Shown here piece after piece: positions 1 through 6,860 of a DNA stretch of 23,685 nucleotides. The notes beneath the pieces are model-generated. The model was not told the DNA's origin and made no database searches. It saw only the letters and a list, made by a program, of their open reading frames with translations. Origin of the DNA: SKLM01 sp964450435 (lineage in GTDB: Bacteria; Chloroflexota; Anaerolineae; B4-G1). The stretch lies in NCBI GenBank assembly GCA_964450435.1, contig CAYVCX010000046.1, forward strand, positions 1 through 23,685, in the 5' to 3' direction. A program made the position numbers and the translations under genes. How positions within the stretch are numbered: position 1 is the first letter of the stretch; every line of letters begins with the position of its first letter.

Positions 1-2
1 AG

Positions 3-296
3 AACCAAGGGAATCGCCAGATCACAGCACACAGACCCCAGAAACTGACCGGGCGGCTGCTGGGGGCGCAGATCGTGGGCCATCGGACGGGGGCAGTGTC
101 GAAGCGCGCAGACGTGTTCGCCACGGCCCTGTTCAACGAGATGACCGTGGAGGCCCTGAACGACGTGGACCTGAGCTATACGCCGCCGCTCAGCAGTCCC
201 TGGGACGCGATACAGATGGCGGCACAGGCGTGGGTGAAGGAGAGCCGGACGGATAGTCAAGAGCATACTGGAGGCGTGGACCCCGTCACAGCATAG
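3..296 (+). CDS. C-terminal part of a CoA-disulfide-reductase-like FAD/NAD(P) oxidoreductase (5' truncated by window)
   Basis: The frame is open from base 3 and ends at TAG 294-296, so only the last 97 codons are present. The residues GRLLGAQIVG, then KRADVFATAL, then DLSYTPPLSSPWD are the hallmark of the C-terminal dimerisation domain of the pyridine nucleotide-disulfide oxidoreductases of the CoA-disulfide reductase / NADH oxidase / NADH:polysulfide reductase group. The FAD- and NAD-binding Rossmann domains and the redox Cys lie upstream of the window. A GTG at 75 could be misread as a start, but the conserved GRLLGAQ lies before it, so the gene begins outside. Known family role: cytosolic reduction of disulfides, polysulfide or O2 using NAD(P)H. 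Which substrate applies cannot be told from this fragment. A sulfur-related neighbour (cysteine desulfurase remnant) follows at once. Confidence 0.85.
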   Translation, partial: NQGNRQITAHRPQKLTGRLLGAQIVGHRTGAVSKRADVFATALFNEMTVEALNDVDLSYTPPLSSPWDAIQMAAQAWVKESRTDSQEHTGGVDPVTA

Positions 297-605
297 AGGG
301 GATACTGCTGACCCACGAGGATCACGACGCCACCGTCGAGGCACAGGACACGATACGGCCATACGTTGCAGACAGACTCGGCAACGTCTCCAGCGCCCAC
401 ATCCTCGGACGCACGGTCGGCAGCGTCGCGAATCCAGTCCCGGAGCAGGGCTGCCGGCCCCACGACACCGCCTCCACCGACGGCAGCACGAAGTTCGAGA
501 ACCTGGACATCAAGGGCGTTGCTGGCGTGCACCGGCAGGCGGATCACACATCGTCAGCACCGCGCCGTGCATCACATCTCCATGTACCTCGGGCGGACGT
601 TCGTC
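296..605 (+). pseudogene. Degenerate N-terminal remnant of a cysteine desulfurase (NifS/IscS-like)
   Basis: Frame 2 from about 302 reads EDHDAT, then RPYVADRLGNVSSAHILGR, then STDGSTKFENLDIKGVA. These line up in order with the N-terminal hallmarks of class V aminotransferase cysteine desulfurases (LDxxATTP, YxxxxxGNPSSxHxxGR, FTSGSTExNNLAIKGVA). The next conserved block (GxHIVTSAVEHxAVLxxxxxL) is broken over two frames: GSHIVSTA in frame 1 at 541-564, then AVHHISMYLG in frame 3 at 564-593. Two frameshifts, loss of residues after the DAT motif and the Pro-to-Val change in GNPSS point to decay. Homology ends near 605. The PLP-lysine and catalytic-Cys regions are absent, so no function is expected. 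It starts at the stop codon of the preceding oxidoreductase, so the two were probably once an operon. Confidence 0.7.
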
Positions 606-821
606 AGCTGCTCATGTCCGAGGCCCCGCTCTATCATCCCCCGTTCACCCCTTCGCGAGTCCCACCATGCCGACGTGAGCACACCCACCACGTGGACCTC
701 ATCGCTCACCCGCCCATCGTCCAACTCTGCTTTCCCAGTGGGCGCCACGGCGATCCACGCCACCCACCGCTCTCCACCGCAGCCCGGACCCGGTCCTCTG
801 TCGCTCACGGCGCCATCATCC

Positions 822-849
822 TGGACAAACGAGCCGCCTATGCTACACT
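822..849 (+). promoter_or_regulatory. Candidate sigma-70 promoter for the glpK leader
   Basis: TGGACA (822-827) and TACACT (844-849) are separated by 16 bp, and the -10 is extended by TG at 841-842. It is the best promoter-like element in the 600 bp before glpK. The extended-10 form TGnTAnACT recurs upstream of two other genes in this window (4654-4662 and 18447-18455). Confidence 0.45.
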
Positions 850-858
850 TCCCAGGGG

Positions 859-1024
859 CGTCACCTGGTTCGCCAGGTTGTGACGGCAGAGGCGGTGCGC
901 TTGCCGCCCGCAAGGCTCCATCAGGCGCGGGAGCCTGCCATCCCTTCGACGAAACGTAAGACAACGGCTCTGACAACGAGGACAGTGCTTGTGATCCCAC
1001 ATCTCGTCAACTGGCGCCTCTGCC
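859..1024 (+). other. Candidate structured RNA leader upstream of glpK
   Basis: Bases 859-864 plus 865-868 (CGTCAC, CTGG) pair with 873-876 and 880-885 around a TTCG tetraloop at 869-872, with a 3-nt bulge. A second 10-bp repeat, GGCAGAGGCG at 885-894, is perfectly complementary to CGCCTCTGCC at 1015-1024. It could close a domain of about 140 nt that contains smaller hairpins (900-904/910-914, or 913-919/930-936, which exclude each other). No known riboswitch consensus was recognised. It may be a regulatory leader, an independent small RNA or chance pairing in GC-rich DNA. Confidence 0.3.
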
Positions 1025-1234
1025 TGAGACTTATGTTATCAGCTCTCCGGCAGACGCTCCTTGAAGGGCACGGCACGCCGATGGTGACTTCCCGGCCCCG
1101 GCACCCCGCCCCTGTCCGTCAGGATCTTCACTCACCACTTGGCCCGCGTCGGCACACCCGATCGTGCCGCCAGCCCTCACGCCGCTGCTCACCCACCAAA
1201 CCTGCGAGCTGACCAGAGAAGGAGTCCCACCCGG

Positions 1235-2752
1235 ATGCCAGCGCAGAAATACGTAGCCGCCATCGATCAGGGAACAACCAGCACCCGATTCATGATCGTC
1301 ACCCACACGGGAGAGATCGTGGGCTCGCATCAACTGGAGCACGAACAGATCTACCCCCAGCCCGGCTGGGTCGAGCACGATCCGAGAGAGATCTGGACCC
1401 GCACCGAGGATGTCATCAAGAGCACCTTGAACAAGACCGGCGTCCGACCCACGGAGATTGCCTCTGTCGGCGTCACCAACCAGCGCGAGACCACCATCGT
1501 CTGGAACAGAAACACCGGCGAACCCTACTACAACGCCATCGTCTGGCAGGACACCCGCACCGACGGGATCTGCAGCCGCCTTGCCGACGATGGCGGCCAG
1601 GACCGCTTCCGAACCACGGTGGGTCTTCCCCTGGCCACCTACTTCTCCGGCCCCAAAATCATGTGGCTCTTGGATCACATCGACGGCCTCCGCTCCGCCG
1701 CTGAGCGTGGCGACGCCCTCTTCGGCAACATCGATACCTGGGAAATCTGGAACCTGACCGGAGGCCCCGCCGGCGGCGCCCACGTCACCGACGTCACCAA
1801 CGCCAGCCGCACCATGCTGATGAACCTGGAGACCCTGGACTGGCATCAGGAGATCCTCGACGTCATGGCCATTCCTCGTGAGATGCTCCCGGACATCCGC
1901 CCTTCCAGCGACCCCGACCTCTATGGACACACTACCCGGAACGGGCCTCTGGGCGCCGCGATTCCCGTCTGCGGTGCCCTCGGCGACCAGCAGGGGGCCC
2001 TCGTCGGCCAGACCTGCTTCAGCCCCGGCGAGGCCAAGAACACCTACGGCACCGGCTGCTTCATGCTCCTCAACACCGGCAGCGAGGCCGTCCCCAGCGA
2101 GAGCGGCCTGCTCACCACCCTCGGCTACAAGATGGGTGACGACCACCCCGTCTACGCCCTCGAGGGATCCATCGCCATCGCCGGCGCCCTCGTTCAGTGG
2201 CTGCGGGACAACCTCGACATGTTCGACTTCTCCCAGCACGTTGAGGACTTCGCCAGGGCCGTCGACGACAGCGGCGGCATCTACTTCGTCCCCGCCTTCT
2301 CCGGCCTCTTCGCCCCCTACTGGCGGAGCGACGCCCGCGGGGTCATCGTGGGCCTCACCCGCTATATCAACAAGTATCACATCGCCCGCGCCGCCCTGGA
2401 GGCCACCGCCTACCAGACCCGTGAGGTGCTCGACGCCATGGAGCAGGACTCCGGCGTACCTCTGGAAGCCCTCAAGGTCGACGGCGGCATGGTCCACAAC
2501 GAGCTGCTCATGCAGTTCCAGGCGGACATCCTGGGCGTCCCCGTCATCCGCCCCACTGTCTCCGAGACCACTGCCCTGGGCTCAGCCTACGCCGCCGGAC
2601 TCGCCGTCGGCTTCTGGGATGACCTCGACGCCCTCCGCCAGAACTGGAACGTCTCCCGGACCTGGAGGCCCCAGATGGACGCCCGCACGCGTGCGCAGCT
2701 GTATGACGGCTGGAAGAAGGCGGTCACCCGCACCTTCAACTGGGCGGAGTAA
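1235..2752 (+). CDS. glpK: Glycerol kinase
   Basis: This cytosolic FGGY-family kinase phosphorylates glycerol with ATP to sn-glycerol 3-phosphate, the entry step of glycerol catabolism and phospholipid precursor supply. The 505-residue product has the family's usual length. N-terminal actin-like domain: DQGTTSTRF (residues 11-19), NQRET, WQDTRT. C-terminal domain: GTGCFMLLNTG, EGSI, YFVPAFSGLFAPYW and DGGMVHNELLMQFQADI, ending with TALGSAYAAGLAVG. The ATG at 1235 is chosen because it gives the canonical N-terminus MPAQKYVAAIDQGTT and has GGAG at 1221-1224. An in-frame upstream extension from 1139 has no family similarity. No glycerol facilitator (glpF) or G3P dehydrogenase lies beside it. The next gene is an MFS transporter 352 bp downstream with its own promoter. 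Confidence 0.97.
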   Translation: MPAQKYVAAIDQGTTSTRFMIVTHTGEIVGSHQLEHEQIYPQPGWVEHDPREIWTRTEDVIKSTLNKTGVRPTEIASVGVTNQRETTIVWNRNTGEPYYNAIVWQDTRTDGICSRLADDGGQDRFRTTVGLPLATYFSGPKIMWLLDHIDGLRSAAERGDALFGNIDTWEIWNLTGGPAGGAHVTDVTNASRTMLMNLETLDWHQEILDVMAIPREMLPDIRPSSDPDLYGHTTRNGPLGAAIPVCGALGDQQGALVGQTCFSPGEAKNTYGTGCFMLLNTGSEAVPSESGLLTTLGYKMGDDHPVYALEGSIAIAGALVQWLRDNLDMFDFSQHVEDFARAVDDSGGIYFVPAFSGLFAPYWRSDARGVIVGLTRYINKYHIARAALEATAYQTREVLDAMEQDSGVPLEALKVDGGMVHNELLMQFQADILGVPVIRPTVSETTALGSAYAAGLAVGFWDDLDALRQNWNVSRTWRPQMDARTRAQLYDGWKKAVTRTFNWAE

Positions 2753-3104
2753 AGCCCTCTCCATCCCGCCACCTGCGACCACGTCGTTCGGACCAGGGAA
2801 GCGCTCACAGACAACCCACCAAGACCTGGCCCGGGAAGCCCGCCACGCATGGGACATTGACATCAGCATCATTCATGGCCCGAAACGTCGCGCGCCAGAA
2901 AATGGCCGTGGCGATGTGGTGAGCTCGTCGGGCAGAGGCGAGCCATTCCCGTCCTCCAGACTCTGCAACCACTCCCGTCCGAGTACACTCACAGGCCCAG
3001 CTCGGCCCACCCCACCTCCCTGCTCCCGCCCCACTCCTCCATCCAATCTCCCTTTTCCGTCGCTCACCTTGACGGATCGCCCCTTCGTGGTAGACTGGCC
3101 TCCG
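2753..3104 (+). other. Intergenic stretch between glpK and the MFS gene
   Basis: The transporter's frame stays open through this stretch, but it lacks membrane-like or conserved sequence before 3105. Apart from the promoter at 3069-3096, nothing was recognised. No convincing rho-independent terminator follows glpK. Confidence 0.5.
3069..3096 (+). promoter_or_regulatory. Promoter of a probably leaderless MFS mRNA
   Basis: TTGACG (3069-3074) and TAGACT (3091-3096) are 16 bp apart. The ATG of the transporter lies at 3105, eight bases after the -10 box, where transcription would start. No Shine-Dalgarno sequence fits between them. The arrangement predicts a leaderless transcript. Confidence 0.65.
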
Positions 3105-4379
3105 ATGACCAGAGACACTCGCCTCCCCCCCAACTACCGCTGGAACTTCCTGGCATTCGCCGTCGACTACGTCTTCTTCAGTCTGGCCCTTGCCTTTGTC
3201 CGGCCCGACAGCGTCCTGCCGGCCTTCGTCCGCCAGTTTACCCGGTCGGCGCCCGTGATCGGCCTGGTCTCCACCATGTGGAGCGCCTGCTGGCTCCTTC
3301 CCCAGGTCGTGGCAGCGGGGTGGATCAACGACAAGCCCCGCAAGAAACCGTACCTGATCCTCGGCATCAGCGGGCGACTCCCATTCTGGATTCTTGTCCT
3401 CGCCCTCTGGCTGGGATTGGCCCGGTATCCAGTCCTCACGCTCGTCCTGTTCTTCATCTGCCTGGCCCTCTTCGCTGTGCCCGATGGCCTTGCTAGCCTC
3501 GCCTGGTTCGACATACTCGCTCGCGCCATTCCCCTGAAGCGTCGGGGGCGGTTGATTGGGACATCCCAGGTCCTCGGGGGATTGGCGGGCCTCGGCGCCG
3601 GCGCGGTCATTGGCCGGATTCTGGAAAGCACCCGGTTTCCTTTTCCCACCAACTACACCCTGATCTTTACCCTGGCGAGTGCGGCCTTTATCCCCTCGGC
3701 CATTGCCCTCACCCTCCTGCGCGAACCCCAGCCATCCGTGGCCCGGGAGGAGCGCAAGCCGCGCAGCCGCAACACCTGGCTCCAGCCCTGGCTCGACGAC
3801 GCCACCTTTCGTCGCTTGCTGGTCTCTCGCGTCCTGGTGGGGATGTCGGGCATGGCAACCCCCTTCTACGTCATCCACGCCACCGATGTCCTGAATCTGC
3901 CCGAGGCCATCGTCGGTAGCTTCGTGATGGCACAGCAGTTGGCCGGGGTCGCTGCCGGAATGCTCCTCGGCATGGTCAGTGACCGCTGGGGCCCCCGTCC
4001 CAACATCTGCATCGGCGGCGCCTTCGCTGCCGCCGGCCCCCTCTTCGCCCTTGCAGCCCACGTGACCGACGGAGGACTGTTCGTGCGCGCCTACCCCCTC
4101 GTGTACGTCGCCTTCGGGTTCTACTTGGGCTCGCAGATGCCCGGCTTCTACAATTATCTCATGGAGATCGCCCCCGACGACATGCGGCCGTCCTACATCG
4201 GCCTGGGCAACACTATCGCGGGCGTCCTGGCCCTCGCCCCCACCGTCGGCGGGTGGCTGCTCCAGACCACCTCTTACATCACGCTGTTCGGGATCACAGC
4301 CGGGTTCGTGTCCCTTGGAACCATCCTCGCGCTGCGCCTCGAACCGGCGATGGGCTCGGCCCCTGGCGAGAGCCGGTGA
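3105..4379 (+). CDS. Major facilitator superfamily transporter
   Basis: The 424-residue protein has about 10-12 hydrophobic segments in two halves, typical of a 12-helix MFS carrier in the cytoplasmic membrane. The half-to-half loop is charged (about residues 215-230, EERKPRSRNTW). A loop reading MVSDRWGPRPN in the second half matches the MFS inter-helix motif (GxxxDRxGRR-like) between helices 8 and 9, and WINDKPRKKP occupies the equivalent place in the first half. The start at 3105 is set by the promoter eight bases upstream and by MTRDTRLPPNYRWNFLAFAVDY leading into helix 1. Substrate is not determinable. Lying next to glpK hints at glycerol or a related compound, but the separate promoter weakens that link. 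Confidence 0.85.
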   Translation: MTRDTRLPPNYRWNFLAFAVDYVFFSLALAFVRPDSVLPAFVRQFTRSAPVIGLVSTMWSACWLLPQVVAAGWINDKPRKKPYLILGISGRLPFWILVLALWLGLARYPVLTLVLFFICLALFAVPDGLASLAWFDILARAIPLKRRGRLIGTSQVLGGLAGLGAGAVIGRILESTRFPFPTNYTLIFTLASAAFIPSAIALTLLREPQPSVAREERKPRSRNTWLQPWLDDATFRRLLVSRVLVGMSGMATPFYVIHATDVLNLPEAIVGSFVMAQQLAGVAAGMLLGMVSDRWGPRPNICIGGAFAAAGPLFALAAHVTDGGLFVRAYPLVYVAFGFYLGSQMPGFYNYLMEIAPDDMRPSYIGLGNTIAGVLALAPTVGGWLLQTTSYITLFGITAGFVSLGTILALRLEPAMGSAPGESR

Positions 4380-4718
4380 GCAGCCCGGAGAGACCAACGC
4401 CACCCTATCCCCCCTCCGCTGCCCCCGCCTCCCGTCTCCCGCCCCCGACGCTCGGCAGCTGTATCGTCCTTCAGGATCTCTCGATGATGCCAGAAGCTTA
4501 CGCTGGACCCGTCCCATAGCCTCGTAGGCTCCCTCACGTCGGCGAACCCTCTCACTTCCCGCCGCTCGGTTCGCCCACCAGGATTCCCGAAGCTCCGCGT
4601 CGCGACGGCCCCTGGTAAGCCTCCTCCGCGTCCATGCGCCGGCTTGTCTCTTGTGGTATACTGCCTGTGGTGGATGGAAGACCATTGGCCGCGACGATAC
4701 CCTCGCGGGAGGCCAACG
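4380..4718 (+). other. Intergenic stretch before the L,D-transpeptidase gene
   Basis: No gene or terminator was recognised. It contains the extended -10 promoter at 4654-4662 and a GGGAGG ribosome site at 4707-4712. Confidence 0.5.
4654..4662 (+). promoter_or_regulatory. Extended -10 promoter of the L,D-transpeptidase gene
   Basis: TGGTATACT is a near-consensus extended -10 element. No good -35 hexamer is visible 16-18 bp upstream, as is common for extended -10 promoters. Transcription would start near 4669, giving a leader of about 50 nt. Confidence 0.55.
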
Positions 4719-6287
4719 ATGTCTCAGACTCCACAGAACCACTCACATCGTCACCAGAGCGGCAACCGGGGCCGGCGCAGCTTTCTTGTCACTCTTTTCC
4801 TCGCCGTTCTGCTGCTTACCCTCATCGCCGCCGCCGCATTCTGTGCCTGGATGGTGCAGCTCATCATCCTTGCCCCGTACGAGAACTGCATCTACCCGAA
4901 CGTCTACGTCCTCGGCGAGAACCTCGGCGGCCTCACCCCCGCTGAAGCCGCCGACCGCCTCGACCGTCTCTTCGGCAACCGCGACGCTGGTCACCTCATC
5001 CTTGCCGATGGCGATCAGGTCTGGCGCATCCCCTGGTCCGAGGCCGGCATGCGCCTGGACAACCGCGCGACCGCCCACCAGGCGTTCGCTGCCGGGCGGC
5101 AGGGCGGCTGGCGCACCCTCCTCGCTATGTGGCTCGGCCAGCGTCGCGACCTCTTCCCCGTCTTCACCATCGATGCTCCGACCACGCGCCATGCCCTCGA
5201 GCAGGTAGCAGAGCAGATGCGTCAGCCGCCCATTGACGCGGCCCTCCACCTCGACGGAGATCGAGTCGCGGTCACCCCCAGCCGGCACGGCCGCGAGCTC
5301 GACGTTGATGCGACGGCTCAGAAGATCGTCGACACCGTCTCACACCTCGGTCCCGACTACCCCTTCGCGCCCACCTTCCGCGCCGTTCCGCCTCGCATCC
5401 CTGACGTCAGCGCCAGCCGCGCTGTGGCCGAGGAGATGCTGACCCGCGAGATCCGGATCGCGGCTCGTGGCGAACACGAGGGCCGGACCTTCACCTGGGA
5501 ATGGACGTTGGGAAGGGAGACTATCGCCCATTGGATGCGCTTTGAGCGCAGCGAGGACCCCCCGGGCTTCTCCGTCCGCGTCGACGCGGATGCAGTCAGG
5601 GCGACAGTGACCGGGTTGGCCGCGGAACCTGCGGCAGACGATTGGGGTTTTCCCACCGACGACGCTAGCGACGAGGTGCTCAGCGCCTTTAACGCCGGCG
5701 GGGGCGACGTCACCGTCAAGCTCACGCCGCCGCCCCGCATCTACGTCGTCCAGCCAGGCGACTGGCTCGCGACCATCGCTACCAGGTTTGGCATGCCCCC
5801 GGGCCTCATCGCCGAGGCCAATCCCGGCTTGAACCTCGACCAGCTACACGTCGGTCAGCAGTTGATCATCCCCCCGCAGGATGTCCTGACTCCTTATGAT
5901 CCGGTGCCCGGCAAGAAGATCGTGATCAGCATCCCCGAGCAGCGCCTGCGCGTCTACGAGAATGACGAGCTGCTCCATGACTGGCTGTGCTCAACGGGTG
6001 AGAAGGACTCGCCAACGTACACCGGCGAGTTCCAGGTCCTCAGCAAGGAGGAGATGGCCTACGCCAGCCAGTGGGACCTGTACATGCCCCACTTCATCGG
6101 CGTCTACCGGGCCGGAGGGGACACCTACAACGGCATCCACGCCCTGCCCATCCTGTCCGGTGGACAGCGACTCTGGGCTGGCAACCTCGGCTCGCCCGCC
6201 TCCTATGGCTGCATCATCCTCGGCATTCAGGAAGGGGAGAACCTCTTCGAGTGGGCGGAGCTGGGCGTGCCGGTGATCATCGAGTAG
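4719..6287 (+). CDS. Membrane-anchored L,D-transpeptidase with VanW-like/PG-binding N-domain and LysM
   Basis: This predicted cell-wall enzyme forms or remodels peptidoglycan cross-links. Order of parts in 522 residues: basic cytosolic N-tail; one membrane segment (about 21-51); an extracytoplasmic region (about 60-330) resembling the VanW/PG_binding_4 domains that precede many YkuD domains, starting YPNVYVLGENLGGLTPAEAADRL; LysM (about 341-388, VVQPGDWLATIATRFG then LHVGQQLIIPP); YkuD catalytic domain (about 399-522). The nucleophile is Cys498 in SPASYGC, with His474 in NGIHALP. The usual SHGC reads SYGC here. The ATG at 4719 has GGGAGG six bases upstream and follows a promoter at 4654; an earlier in-frame start at 4644 lies before the -10 box and is rejected. 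It stands alone and converges with the Fur-family gene. Confidence 0.9.
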   Translation: MSQTPQNHSHRHQSGNRGRRSFLVTLFLAVLLLTLIAAAAFCAWMVQLIILAPYENCIYPNVYVLGENLGGLTPAEAADRLDRLFGNRDAGHLILADGDQVWRIPWSEAGMRLDNRATAHQAFAAGRQGGWRTLLAMWLGQRRDLFPVFTIDAPTTRHALEQVAEQMRQPPIDAALHLDGDRVAVTPSRHGRELDVDATAQKIVDTVSHLGPDYPFAPTFRAVPPRIPDVSASRAVAEEMLTREIRIAARGEHEGRTFTWEWTLGRETIAHWMRFERSEDPPGFSVRVDADAVRATVTGLAAEPAADDWGFPTDDASDEVLSAFNAGGGDVTVKLTPPPRIYVVQPGDWLATIATRFGMPPGLIAEANPGLNLDQLHVGQQLIIPPQDVLTPYDPVPGKKIVISIPEQRLRVYENDELLHDWLCSTGEKDSPTYTGEFQVLSKEEMAYASQWDLYMPHFIGVYRAGGDTYNGIHALPILSGGQRLWAGNLGSPASYGCIILGIQEGENLFEWAELGVPVIIE

Positions 6288-6322
6288 AAAAAGGGCGACC
6301 GTGCCGCATCAGCCGACCGCCC
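6288..6322 (-). terminator. Likely rho-independent terminator of the Fur-family gene
   Basis: Read on the - strand, just after the regulator's stop codon, GGGCG (6322-6318) can pair with CGCCC (6297-6293), followed at once by TTTTT (6292-6288). The stem is short (5 bp, with imperfect inner pairing). It lies in the 35-bp gap between converging genes and could also slow + strand transcription. Confidence 0.5.
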
Positions 6323-6751
6323 CTATTCCGCCACGCAGGCCGGGCAAAGGCCCGCGACCGACAGGTGCTCCACGTCCACCTCGAAACCGTGCTGCTCCTT
6401 CATCCGCGTGGCAAACGGCTCGATCGCCTCGGATTCCACCCCAATGATCTTCCCGCAGGAGCGGCACACCAGATGGAGGTGCTGACCGTGAAGCCCCAGC
6501 AGTTCATACCGCCGCTGCCCGTCGCCTGGATCCACCGACGCGACCATGTGGAAGTCCTGGAGTAGCTCCAGCGTCCGGTACACGGTCGAGATATCGACCG
6601 AGCTGGTGATGGCGCTCACCTGTTCGTAGATCTCCTCGGCTGTCGCAAAATCCTCGACCTCGTGCAGCACCGAGAGCACCATCTCGCGCTGTGGCGTCAG
6701 CCGAAAGCCCTGCTCGCGCAACTGCCTGAAAAAGACCTCTTCACAAGTCAT
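6323..6751 (-). CDS. Fur-family metal-responsive transcriptional regulator (Fur/Zur/PerR type)
   Basis: This 142-residue cytosolic DNA-binding repressor belongs to the ferric uptake regulator family. The N-terminal winged helix has RLTPQREMVLSVL (17-29), AEEIYEQV and the recognition helix DISTVYRTLELL (53-64). The dimerisation/metal domain has HGQHLHLVCRSCG (88-100) and a C-terminal CPAC (136-139), giving the two CxxC pairs of a structural zinc site plus a His cluster for the sensory metal. The His that often precedes the TAEEIY helix is Ala36. The metal (Fe, Zn, Mn or Ni) cannot be decided from sequence, but the neighbours are nickel/peptide-type importers and a His-rich protein. The ATG at 6751 is preferred (AGAGG five bases upstream) over a GTG two codons earlier. 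An 18-bp inverted repeat sits just upstream. Confidence 0.92.
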   Translation of the reverse strand: MTCEEVFFRQLREQGFRLTPQREMVLSVLHEVEDFATAEEIYEQVSAITSSVDISTVYRTLELLQDFHMVASVDPGDGQRRYELLGLHGQHLHLVCRSCGKIIGVESEAIEPFATRMKEQHGFEVDVEHLSVAGLCPACVAE

Positions 6752-6763
6752 ATGCACCTCTTC

Positions 6764-6781
6764 TGATGACCACTCTCATCA
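6764..6781 (-). promoter_or_regulatory. Candidate operator upstream of the Fur-family gene
   Basis: TGATGA (6764-6769), six bases, then TCATCA (6776-6781) form a perfect 6-6-6 inverted repeat. It lies 12 bp before the regulator's start codon, where an autoregulatory site would be expected. Size and symmetry suit a Fur-family box, but the sequence is not a textbook Fur, Zur or PerR consensus. Confidence 0.4.
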
Positions 6782-6860
6782 AGATGGGCCCCGGTCATCG
6801 CTTCTCCGTCGGCCCCTGACCAGGCCGCCAATCTCCCATCCAGGCCGGGTCGTCTTCATC

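Larger units (their letters stand above)
606..1234 (+). other. Gene-free stretch between the desulfurase remnant and glpK
   Basis: No open frame here shows recognisable protein motifs; those present look like random GC-rich frames. The stretch holds a promoter candidate (822-849), a UUCG-loop hairpin (859-885) and a long-range 10-bp inverted repeat (885-894 with 1015-1024). It ends in a GGAG ribosome site at 1221-1224, ten bases before the glpK start. If 822-849 is the true promoter, glpK has a 5' leader of nearly 380 nt. Confidence 0.5.

Noticed and set aside
366..959. Open frames on both strands between the oxidoreductase fragment and glpK
   Set aside because: Apart from short cysteine desulfurase pieces they show no conserved motif, and the desulfurase matches switch frame. 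Treated as pseudogene plus non-coding DNA.
859..1024. Known riboswitch (TPP, FMN, cobalamin, SAM, glycine, c-di-GMP)
   Set aside because: None of the conserved core sequences of these classes could be found, so only an unnamed structured leader is proposed.
1031..2497. Long open frame on the - strand opposite glpK
   Set aside because: It is antisense to an unmistakable glycerol kinase and its translation is low-complexity Gly/Val/Asp/Ala with no motifs. It arises from the strong G/C third-position bias.
1878..3104. In-frame upstream extension of the MFS gene through glpK
   Set aside because: The extension is Ser/Pro/Thr/Arg-rich shadow sequence of glpK and then intergenic DNA. The promoter at 3069-3096 and the first helix set the start at 3105.
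4644..4718. Longer start for the L,D-transpeptidase
   Set aside because: It begins before the -10 box at 4657-4662 and has no ribosome site. 4719 has GGGAGG at the right distance.
2805..4742. 645-codon open frame on the - strand opposite the MFS gene
   Set aside because: It is a charged low-complexity translation antisense to a clear membrane protein, with no ribosome site or motifs.
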